In this document: positions 35,142 through 43,501 of the stretch, piece after piece
Position numbering within the stretch: the stretch's first letter is position 1
Layout of the letters: each line of letters opens with the position of its first letter
DNA from: Ceratopteris richardii
Taxonomy: Eukaryota; Streptophyta; Polypodiopsida; Polypodiales; Pteridaceae
Reading direction: 5' to 3'
NCBI GenBank assembly: GCA_020310875.1
Contig: CM035444.1
Coordinates: 15,378,085 to 15,442,084, forward strand
Length of the DNA stretch: 64,000 bases
Made by a program: the position numbers and the translations under genes
The notes under the pieces: generated by a model
Told to the model about the DNA's origin: nothing
The model's input: only the letters and a program-made list of their open reading frames with translations
The model's database searches: none

Positions 35142-36559
35142 AACACCCCCCCCCCTCTCTCGCGTCTGTCGTCTCTGACAGACCCTTGTCTAGCTGTGCG
35201 TTGGACATAATATTGAACAACATCGGCAGCGAGGTGGTGTTCTTCTAATCGTAGCCCCCGTGCTAGATCTGTTAACAATGCATCCCAATTCACTGGTCCT
35301 GGTACGTCCGGATTTGGCACCCGTAGTTGTTCTGAATGGATGGTTCTCTCCACAGCAAATAAGTGGAGGAGATGTGAGGGTCTGGGTACAAATATTTTTG
35401 AGTGATATTCCCAGAATCCTGTTACGAACATCTCCTCGAATGTCTGTTTAAAGCAAGCTGGGAGGTACTTTATTCTGGCATGCCAAGCATATATTACCTC
35501 TATTGATGGGGTGGTGCTCATGTCGTATACCAGATCTTGGTTTCCTGTAAGAAATCCGACACCTAAGAAGTGGGGGTCTTTAATATTCTTGAATGTCCTG
35601 AATGTGATTAGCATTAGTTCAAAGATTTTCATGCACATTTGGGCCATCACATCGGGGGTATTCCGGAGTCCAATGCTCCAGTGATGGATGGTAGAAATCA
35701 TATAATTCACAGTGGGAGGTCCTTGAGGAGGTGCTAGATAAACATAGTTTAACCACTTTGCGCAACCTTTGATGTTCTTGACAGCAATTGTAAACTCTGG
35801 CCAGGTGCGTCTGCGGAAGACTGGAACATAACAAGGATTGTATTTAATAAAAAGTGGCATATTAGTCCAAGTACGAACCATCTCTTGGTAGGTCTCAAGA
35901 AGGTGGATCCTCCAGGTGGGTTGATGAATGGATCCTTTTTTAGCACTTTCTGGTATATCATCAGGCCCAAATTGTGTGGCGAAAGTTGGAGGTTTGCCAC
36001 ATCTGCGTTGGATCTCCGCGTTGTAATCTGCAAGGAGTACACAATATGGCACATATTGATCGTCGTTGGTGCCGATCCATCTATGATGAGACATGCTGCG
36101 GAAATATTCTGACTTTATGATGGTGTCTTCTAATTTGGCCATTGATTGAATTTGGATTGCCACTCGCTCTTCATGAGTTGTAGCTGTCTTTTCTAATGTC
36201 TGGAGCCAATCCGGTACTTCGACTTCTAAGGTGTCCATTCCTTCAGAGGTCTGTTCACCGCCTGGCATCGACATAGGAACATATGGTCCCTCATACGTTT
36301 CGTCCACCTCAATGGGTACCAAGTCCTTAGGCTCTGGTTCTACAACTGGAGAGGGTTGCCTTTCATATTCCAGTAACTTCTTCTGCAGCTCCGCCACCTG
36401 CTCTATCAATGCTTTTACTTCCACTGAAGTCGAGGTCGTTTCCATGACTTTGAGTTGTGCCTCCTGTTCCCTGAGCTGGCTACGTAGTTCATCCCGTTCC
36501 CTTTCCAAATCGTCATGTGCTTCTAATAAATCCGCATAACTTTCGAAAATTGTTTTCAT
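34973..36559 (-). CDS. G2 extra ORF, C-terminal part (unknown function)
   Basis: 528 codons, in the same frame as 39064-36710 and separated from it by TGA (36710) and TAA (about 36597). Probably one protein originally. Residues 1-85 are a charged coiled coil (ESYADLLEAHDDLERERDE). Then comes a globular part rich in Trp and aromatic residues (HHRWIGTNDDQYVPYCVLL, YVYLAPPQGPPTVNYMIS, FWEYHSKIFVPRPSH) that I do not recognise. No membrane segment, zinc knuckle or protease motif. The last roughly 57 residues (AVVKELKELQDKEAYEG to RRRSK) are encoded by the 3' LTR itself, after crossing the polypurine tract. The same-strand position suggests expression from the element, perhaps by a spliced RNA. Confidence 0.7.
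   Translation of the reverse strand: MKTIFESYADLLEAHDDLERERDELRSQLREQEAQLKVMETTSTSVEVKALIEQVAELQKKLLEYERQPSPVVEPEPKDLVPIEVDETYEGPYVPMSMPGGEQTSEGMDTLEVEVPDWLQTLEKTATTHEERVAIQIQSMAKLEDTIIKSEYFRSMSHHRWIGTNDDQYVPYCVLLADYNAEIQRRCGKPPTFATQFGPDDIPESAKKGSIHQPTWRIHLLETYQEMVRTWTNMPLFIKYNPCYVPVFRRRTWPEFTIAVKNIKGCAKWLNYVYLAPPQGPPTVNYMISTIHHWSIGLRNTPDVMAQMCMKIFELMLITFRTFKNIKDPHFLGVGFLTGNQDLVYDMSTTPSIEVIYAWHARIKYLPACFKQTFEEMFVTGFWEYHSKIFVPRPSHLLHLFAVERTIHSEQLRVPNPDVPGPVNWDALLTDLARGLRLEEHHLAADVVQYYVQRTARQGSVRDDRRERGGGVFAVVKELKELQDKEAYEGSRNEEKAQADTVVKEDLASRPFKFFRHQRVGHTRRRSK
35145..35160 (-). other. polypurine tract of G2
   Basis: The minus strand reads GAGAGAGGGGGGGGGG, then TGTT and the LTR start TGCAGTAGTC. 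It is translated as part of the long downstream frame (RERGGGV). Confidence 0.85.
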
Positions 36560-36709
36560 TGTTTCTGAGGGAACTGCTTTGAATTATTCTGGGTCGATTT
36601 CATGGGGAGAGCCGTCCATGGCAGCTTCCAGGTTTTCTTCGTTCTGTTTCTGCATACGTTTGTTTTCTTCAAGGGCTGTAGCCATGTGTTTTCGGAGTAG
36701 AGTTAAATT

Positions 36710-39064
36710 TCACCTGACTCTCAGATTATCTGTTTGGTAAACCTCCAGTAAGGCTTCGAGTTGTTTGACACCTGACTCTTGTGATGGTTGGGGTGTCTCC
36801 AGGAGGGTTTGATGAGCTTGCTCGAGAGTGGTGTAGCGTTGATTGAGGTCTGCATTTTCTTCTTCTATACTTGTAAGCCGTCTCTGTAGTTGTTGATGAT
36901 TCATCGTCAGTCGATGATGACGGTCTTCGAGAGCCTGGTACTCACTTTGAAGTTGATACACGCATTGATGTAATGCTATGAATATACTATTTACATTAAA
37001 CGATGCAGGGAAAGATGAAGATGCAGGGGGGATGGGAAAGGGGAAGGGAGTTGTGAATGCTGTGGAGTCAAGTGGTGAGGTAGGTGGAGGGGGTATGGGA
37101 GATTGAGGTTGTGTGGGGGGTGGGAGTGGTGCTGTGACTGGTGATGTCTCCATTGTGTTGAATGTGTGTGTGACTGTGTAAATGGGAACAGTGGGTGGGG
37201 TGGATGTGATATTTGTGAAGAGTATTGTGTAGGTGGGCATGGTAACTCCTCCGAATTGGATGCCAGGAGAGAGAGGAATTCCCATGACGACCGTGGTAGT
37301 GGCAGAAATAGGTGTGGTAGTGCCAGGTGGTGAAGTGACCTGTGTAGTGAGAGGTGAGGTTGGTGGTGAGAGTGGTTCCTCCTGATGTTCTTCTGTTTGT
37401 GTGTTGCCCCCTGGTCCTGATACATTGATGTGTATTTGTTTGCCAGATCGCATGGGATGGGTAGGCACTCGCTTCTCAGATTGATGAATATAAGTCATGG
37501 CTGCATGAATAGCCTCATCTAAGCCCACTACATCAGCGTGCAAGTTCATTGATTTGATGAACATGTCATCCACACCTTCCTCGGCTAACATTTGGCTCAT
37601 GATCATCTTTCCTGTTTCAAGCGACAGTTTGTGTTGCTCTTGGACCCGCTTCATGGTTTTGTATAATGTTTTGATTTGGGCCGAGTATGCCGGGGCACTT
37701 GCTAGTTCTGAAAGTTCTTCATATTCTTGATCATACTCTTCGTGTGCCTCTTGTTCTTTTGTTTCTTCTTCATCGTCTTCTACCTCTACTACTCCCGGTT
37801 GTGTCGGGGCTGAAGTTGTAGTCGTGGGTTGTTGTCCTTGGGTCTGCTCCGCTTCTGTCTCTAGGTTAGATTCATTGATCAAACGGGCGATTTCTTCATA
37901 TGTTAGATCAGCAAGGGTGTAACCCTGAGGGAACTCCAAGTCTGCTGGAATAGGAGGGAACACCAGGTTAGGTCCTTCTGCACTTGGTCTGGGTAGGCGA
38001 ATGGTGAATGGTCGGACACACCTCATTTGTGGAGGAGTCACCTCGGGTGTGGTAGTGGCTCCCCTTGGTTGAGCACATGGTAATTGAACTCCCCCTCTCA
38101 TCTTCTTTGATGGAGGGCCCGCCGTTGATAGTCGTCTTTGGAACTCTTGGGCCCTGGACCATACTAGTGCTCGTTGAATGGGCACGTCATATGCTAAGCA
38201 CCTGTAAATTATTCTTGTGAGAGCACAACATCCATGAAGTACATTTTTCTGTTTCTTATTCCACCGTTGATGGGCTAGGTGTATTTGATCGATGATCCAG
38301 TGCGGTATGTTGATGGTGAGGTTGTCTGTCTCCGCCAAGTACAAGCTGAACCATATCTTTTTGGGTGGCATAGTGAATTGTTCTTGGGTGGGAAAAGAAA
38401 AATGTTGCATAATAGTTCGTAGGTGTAGAGCAATGGTAGGTGTCATTGCTACCATGTCCTTCAATTTATTGAGATCCTTATGCTTCATCTTGCCTGGAAC
38501 CATTGTTTCTTTCTCAGTGGGAATATGCATTCCTTGCATGTTCAATGCTGTTCGTACCAAATTGAGGGTCAATTTAAATCTCTTGAGTTCGTGGCCTGGC
38601 AATAGTGAGGGTAGCACAAAAGTACTATCGCCTCCTTTGGCCCTGCTAGGAGTGATGGTACTGATAAAGTAGGAGCAGCAAAGAAAATCTGGCTTAGGCA
38701 AATGTGCTCTGAAGTAGCTATCCAATCCCGCTTTGGTCCAAACCGACCGCATTACTTCTGCACTCTGATAGTTTTCAAATTCGTGAGTGAAGAGATGGTA
38801 ACGTCCCCATTTGCCATTGAATTCAATTTCTGCCTCCCAGAAATAGGTGCCATCACCCAATGGCCCTGCGACATCACTAAACCAATGAGCATGTTTCCCC
38901 ACTTGAGAAGTGTGTCCCTGAGGAGGGTCTTGAATAGGGAGAACATGCACCGCTTGAAGTTCTTGAGGGCTTTCAGTGAGTGGTGGTTCCAGGAGGAGGG
39001 TTTCTATGTCCACAATCTGTGCGCTAGACCCTGCCTGGGAACTGGTGCCTCCTGCTTCTGCCAT
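36710..39064 (-). CDS. G2 extra ORF, N-terminal part (unknown function)
   Basis: 784 codons from ATG at 39062-39064 (MAEAGGTSSQAG). About residues 60-320 look globular: FWEAEIEFNGKWGRYHLFTH, FVLPSLLPGHELKRFKLTL, then WFSLYLAETDNLTINIPHW and ALTRIIYRCLAYDVPIQRAL. This vaguely recalls plant retroelement-associated 'putative plant transposon protein' regions, but I cannot assign it. Next is an acidic stretch (EVEDDEEETKEQEAHEE, about residue 425), a Thr/Pro-rich part (about 540-690), and a coiled coil (LQSEYQALEDRHHRLTMN to the end). It stops at TGA (36710-36712); the frame reopens at once and leads into 36559-34973. No signal peptide or membrane span, so I do not call it env. Confidence 0.7.
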   Translation of the reverse strand: MAEAGGTSSQAGSSAQIVDIETLLLEPPLTESPQELQAVHVLPIQDPPQGHTSQVGKHAHWFSDVAGPLGDGTYFWEAEIEFNGKWGRYHLFTHEFENYQSAEVMRSVWTKAGLDSYFRAHLPKPDFLCCSYFISTITPSRAKGGDSTFVLPSLLPGHELKRFKLTLNLVRTALNMQGMHIPTEKETMVPGKMKHKDLNKLKDMVAMTPTIALHLRTIMQHFSFPTQEQFTMPPKKIWFSLYLAETDNLTINIPHWIIDQIHLAHQRWNKKQKNVLHGCCALTRIIYRCLAYDVPIQRALVWSRAQEFQRRLSTAGPPSKKMRGGVQLPCAQPRGATTTPEVTPPQMRCVRPFTIRLPRPSAEGPNLVFPPIPADLEFPQGYTLADLTYEEIARLINESNLETEAEQTQGQQPTTTTSAPTQPGVVEVEDDEEETKEQEAHEEYDQEYEELSELASAPAYSAQIKTLYKTMKRVQEQHKLSLETGKMIMSQMLAEEGVDDMFIKSMNLHADVVGLDEAIHAAMTYIHQSEKRVPTHPMRSGKQIHINVSGPGGNTQTEEHQEEPLSPPTSPLTTQVTSPPGTTTPISATTTVVMGIPLSPGIQFGGVTMPTYTILFTNITSTPPTVPIYTVTHTFNTMETSPVTAPLPPPTQPQSPIPPPPTSPLDSTAFTTPFPFPIPPASSSFPASFNVNSIFIALHQCVYQLQSEYQALEDRHHRLTMNHQQLQRRLTSIEEENADLNQRYTTLEQAHQTLLETPQPSQESGVKQLEALLEVYQTDNLRVR

Positions 39065-39522
39065 TGTTATTGCTTGCTTGCTGGTTCTGTGAGAATATAG
39101 ATCATGCGTTAATATTGTAATGGAAAAGATAGAACACTTTTTGTCCCCGTTACAACATTATCATGAGGTGAGTAATGGGTTAGTGGGTCAGTGAGTGCTC
39201 GATGAGTGTGTGTGTAGTTAATGAATGGATAGTTCTACGAGCTAGATGGAAAGATGCAGTGTGTGAGTGACGTAGTTAGCAAGTGGAGATGAATTTACAA
39301 ATGGGGGTCGGGGGGTTTATTACAAGTCTTAGGTTGCCAAACACAATGGATGGCTCTCGGTTTTGGTTTTGTGGAGACTCTAGAGGGTTTCATGAGTAAT
39401 TCTGCTTGGGGATGACGCGTTTTTGGGACCCATTTACCAGTGAGTCTGTGCATGCTTGTGGGCAACTGTGTGTTCGTGCGTATTAAACAAGAGTGGGTAA
39501 CGGCTCCTTGAGTGAGTGACCC
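39065..39522. other. gap between G2 pol and the extra ORF
   Basis: Non-coding, about 460 bases. On the minus strand CTATATTCTCACAG ends at 39087, about 25 bases before the extra ORF start, and looks like a splice acceptor. Confidence 0.45.
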
Positions 39523-40800
39523 CTATCGTGGATGATGTGATTCGTGCGGGACTAGTTGAGCCTGCAAGCAAGCCTTAGGCACCCAAATTTGTCTTGATTG
39601 TGGGCCAGCCTTCATCGACTTCTTGGGTACCCAAATAGATTTCACTCTCTCAAAAGAAGTTTTGTAAGTCTTCTTATTAGTATCATGTCGTTGATTACTA
39701 ATAGAAAGTTGAGATGATTGTTGTCGCTTGACTGGAATAGGCTGCTCGCCTTTTCGCACCCACACTTGTTTCAATGGCTGAGTCATTCTGCTTCGCACGT
39801 TCTTTTGGCCTCTCGCATAGGTAGTCTTCAGTAATTGATCTGCCTTTGGTTGCTGCCTCCCTCTAGCCTTTGGAAAAGAAGAGAGGTCCGTTGAGGCCTT
39901 GACTTCTTTATTGGGATCACCATTTCTCTGCATCACATAGCTTGGGACAAGAACAGCATGGTCAACTTCATGTGTACCCCTGGAAGGACCAGGAGTCTAT
40001 GCCTTTTCTAGTTCCTTGAGTGCTCCATTGTCTAACTCAACTGTGATTCGACTCCGATTTATCCATACCTGAAGAAGTCCACTTCTTAGGTTTAAGTTGA
40101 CTGCATGGTCGTAGATCCAGTCTTGACCCAAGACCAAAGGCTCAGTGAGATCCTCATCTTGACACACTAGTACCTTAACTGTCATTGGAACATCTTGAAT
40201 GGAGAGGGGAAGTTCCACCTCGCCCATGCAAGGGGTTTCCACACCTCCCAATCCTATGAGATATGCTTCTATAGGATTGAGTTTTAATTTCAATTCTCGA
40301 TAGTAAGAAAGCCTCACCGCACTAGTGGCTGCACCTGAGTCAATTAATGCTCGCACAGTTTTTGCACTAACTCCTTGTCCTATCTCTAAAGTCACAAAAG
40401 GACATCGATCTATTATTCTTTGGGAACTTTTTCTTGAGACTTCACACATTGCCACATGATATCCTGGATCCTCATAGGCACCTGTCCTAGGTTGATCCCT
40501 ACCCTGCCGTCTCAACTTCATCCTTCTGATGCGTTCTAAAGCTTCTGCTTGAGCTTCTTCTCGAACTCGTTGTTGTTCTTCTTTGCGTTTCTTAGCAGTG
40601 TTGAGTCGACTGAGCATTTCTTCTGTGAGAGGTTCCTGATACAGCTTGACTTTGCACCCGCTGATGTAGCTAGGGAGAATATCGCCTTCTAAAGTGGCCA
40701 GTTGTACTGCTCCACTAGTTGAAATCCTGTTTATGATCATGGGTCCGTAACCACGTTTTTCTAGCTTTCTCGCATGTTGTTTCAGAGTATATACCAACAC
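39523..40800 (-). pseudogene. G2 integrase C-terminus, second retropepsin-like domain and basic tail
   Basis: A continuation of the integrase frame. Residues 1-65 from 40800 are the integrase C-terminal region (AGDLVLVYTLKQHARKLEKRG before and within it). A charged helical linker follows (RLNTAKKRKEEQQRVREE). At about residues 125-255 comes a retropepsin-like domain: FVTLEIGQG, VRALIDSGAATSAV with the D-S-G triad near 152, a glycine-rich LIGLGGVETP and LVLGQDWIYDH near the end. A TAG at 39997 interrupts; the same frame then runs to 39523 as a basic 137-residue tail with three [VI]WV[RP]K motifs. This protease is separate from the one at the end of Gag. The stop before 40800 (about 40855) and the TAG make it a pseudogene as it stands. 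Confidence 0.8.
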
Positions 40801-40854
40801 TAAGTCTCCGGCCTTTAATCCTTTATCCTTAACATGAGCATCAAAGTACGCCTT

Positions 40855-41637
40855 TTATCGTTTTTTAGCTGCATATATTCCTGCTGCAGCTCTTAGTCTG
40901 GTTTCACTTAATCGTTCAAGATCAAAAATTCTCGAAGAGAGTTCATGACCCGTCCACTCATGCTCCTGTGCTACTCTCAATGTGGGAATCAAGAAGTCCA
41001 AAGGTAGCACCGCATTTTGGCCAAATACCATATGAAAGGGTGTGGCTTGGAGTACCGTTTTATAGGCCACTCGGTATGCCCAAACAACATGGTGTAGCTG
41101 TTTGTCCCAATCAGAGCGTTTATTATTCACCAATTTGGTAAGCACATTGCATAGAATCTTGTTTGTGCTTTCGGCCTGGCCATTAGCTTGTGGGTGATAG
41201 GGGGCAGACTTCTTATGTACTACCAAGAACTCTTGGAGAATATTTTCAATAACTTCATTCAAGAAATGAGTGCCTCTATCACTTACCAGCTCTATAGGTA
41301 GCCCGTATCTAGTGAACACATTCTCAAATAGGAACTTAGCAGTTGTCTAAGCATCGTTCTTTGTTGTGGCTTTTACCTCTACCCACTTGGTTAGATAGTC
41401 TGTGGCAACAATGATATACTCAGCATGGGAACCCTTAGCTGGGGGATTAATAGGACCTACGAAGTCTATTTCCCACTTAGAAAATGCACGTCCACCCATC
41501 ATAGGTTTTAGTGGCATCTCATCTTTGCGTATAGGATACTGAGTTCTTTGACAAACATCACACCGTTTCACATAGGTATGTGCATCCATGTGAAGGGTCG
41601 GCCACCAGAAGCCCGCAAATAGTATTGCCTTGAACAC
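40855..41637 (-). pseudogene. gypsy integrase of G2, interrupted
   Basis: The integrase inserts element DNA into the host chromosome. Minus strand: FWWPTLHMDAHTYVKRCDVC (zinc-binding end), D in WEIDFVGPINPP and TDYLTKWVEV, D in VSDRGTHFLNE and E in NGQAESTNK, so all three catalytic residues are kept. A TAG at about 41347 and a TAA at 40855 interrupt an otherwise open frame that continues into 40800-39523. The frame differs from that of RNase H upstream, so a frameshift lies near 41640-41690. Confidence 0.88.
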
Positions 41638-41674
41638 CCGATCTGGTCCAAAGTGTCCTCCTGCTACACCTTGG

Positions 41675-42337
41675 TTATACCTCTCTACCTTGAGTGTTTA
41701 TGACTGGGTGGTTAGGCCCGTATGTCAATACTGGCACTAATGGCTTAGCCCATTGAGGTACTACTTCCAGATTAAACAAGTAAGCATCAGGAAGGTCATC
41801 TGATACTCCTTGTGGGGCTTCTCTTGATGTGAGCCTAGAGAGATGGTCTGCTCTCAAGTGGGTCTTCCCTTTCCTCACCACAACCTCGAAGTCGTATTCC
41901 ATTAGTAAGAGAAACCATCTTACTAATCTACCTGTATTGCACGGCTTGTTTACGAGATATAGCAGTGCCTGATGGTCAATAAAAAATTTAAACTTATTTG
42001 CAAGCAAGTAATGTCTAAACTTTTTAACCGCATAGACCATGCCTAATCCTTCTCGTTCGGTGGTGGTATAATTTCGTTCAGCTGCATTCAATTGTCTACT
42101 AGCATAGGCAATTGGAAGATCCATATTACCTTCACCCGTAGGTTGTGCAAGTACACATCCAATAGCATAATTGGATGCATCCACATGCACATGGAAAGGC
42201 TTATTCCAATCTAGTGTGGTCAAGATTGGTGCTGAACACAATCTTCTTTTAAGCTCAATGAAGGAGTTTTCACATTCATCAGTCCACTCGAAGTTAGTCA
42301 AAAGTCCATACAGAGGCTTTGCTATGATGGCATACAT
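41675..42337 (-). pseudogene. gypsy RNase H and connection of G2
   Basis: RNase H removes the RNA strand during reverse transcription. Motifs on the minus strand: HVDASNYAIGCVLAQPTGEG, NYTTTEREGLGMVYAVKKF, FFIDHQALLYLVNKP and ADHLSRL. It is in frame with RT, separated by a TGA at 42350 where GYYRRFIH would be expected. There is only one RNase H domain, with no sign of the second (archaeal-type) copy found in some Tat-lineage elements. Confidence 0.88.
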
Positions 42338-42349
42338 GTGTATAAACCG

Positions 42350-43267
42350 TCAGTAATAACCACAATCACCCATGAAAGCTTGTACTTCCTTGACATTCTT
42401 TGGCCTAGGTAACTCGGCTATGGCTCTCACTTTCTCTTCATCGGTGGATATGCCATTCTTTGACACTATGTGTCCTAGAATCTTGCCTTGCCTGACCATG
42501 AAAACACATTTTTCTGGGTTCAAGCAGACTTGATATTCTCTGCATTTGTCAAAGATTTGTCTGAGTTCTGGTATATGTGTCTGTCTAATGTTGGAATGAG
42601 CACAGAGGTCATCAACATAGACTTCCAAATTCTTCCTCAAGAACTCTTTAAACACGTGGCACATCAGTCTATGAAAGGTTGCAGGAGCATTGGTAAGCCC
42701 AAATGGCATTACACGAAAGGCAAATATACCCCACTCTGTGGCAAAAGCTGTCTTATGCTGACCTTCTGGAGCTATGGCTACTTGATTGTAGCCCGAAAAT
42801 CCATCAAGGAAGCTGTATACTTCCTTGCCTGCTACCCTTTTTAAGAGATGTTCTGTGATAGGAAGCGGATAGTTATCTCGAATTGTGGCTGCATTGACCT
42901 TCTTTAAGTTAATGCATACACGCAGCTTTCCATTCTTCTTGGGCCCCACTACAATGGGGGATACCCACTCAGTGTGCTCAATTTCATAGATGAATCCAGC
43001 TTCTACCAGTCTATCTATCTCCTCTTTGATCTTAGCAGCATAGCTGTCATTATATGTGTACGGCTTTTGCTTAGAGGGTTTCGCAACTGAGGTCATGGGA
43101 ATTGTGTGTGAGCATATGTCTCGGTCAACACCCTTCAGGTCCTTGTAACTCCAAGCGAATACATCTCTGTATTCTCTTAGCAAGGCTATTAACGCATGCT
43201 CTTCTTCCTCTGTTAGGTCATGGCCTATGTACGTGCATCTCTCCTCTCCTTCTTCTAGGGCTACCAC
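42350..43267 (-). pseudogene. gypsy reverse transcriptase of G2
   Basis: Complete RT core on the minus strand: SPIVVGPKKNGKLRVCINLK, FLDGFSGYNQVAI, PFGLTNAPATFHRLMC, palm YVDDLCAHS near 42610-42630, then LGHIVSKNGIS and the thumb. It is in the same frame as gag-protease (47959-43502), separated by stops at 43502 and about 43320. The first could be the natural gag-pol boundary; the second (MPK-stop-EAQ) looks mutational. The frame ends at a TGA at 42350 that interrupts the start of the connection domain. Confidence 0.88.
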
Positions 43268-43501
43268 TATTTTCTTGGTGGTTTCTTTGTTATCATAGGC
43301 TTCTCCTAATTGTGCCTCTCATTTAGGCATTCTTGTCATGACTCTCCTATCATCTATCTCATACTTTTTAAAGTTTTCAGGGACCTCAAACAAAGATTCC
43401 TCGTCTTCTTGTGTGACTTCTCTCTTCTTTCTTTTCTTTCCTTCTTCCTTCGGGGCCACATGTGTGGCTAGCCTTACATCATTTGTAAGCTCTCCGTGCC
43501 T

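Noticed and set aside
34973-39064. Calling the G2 extra ORF an envelope protein because of its position
   Set aside because: No signal peptide, no membrane span and no cleavage motif. Coiled coils alone do not support env.
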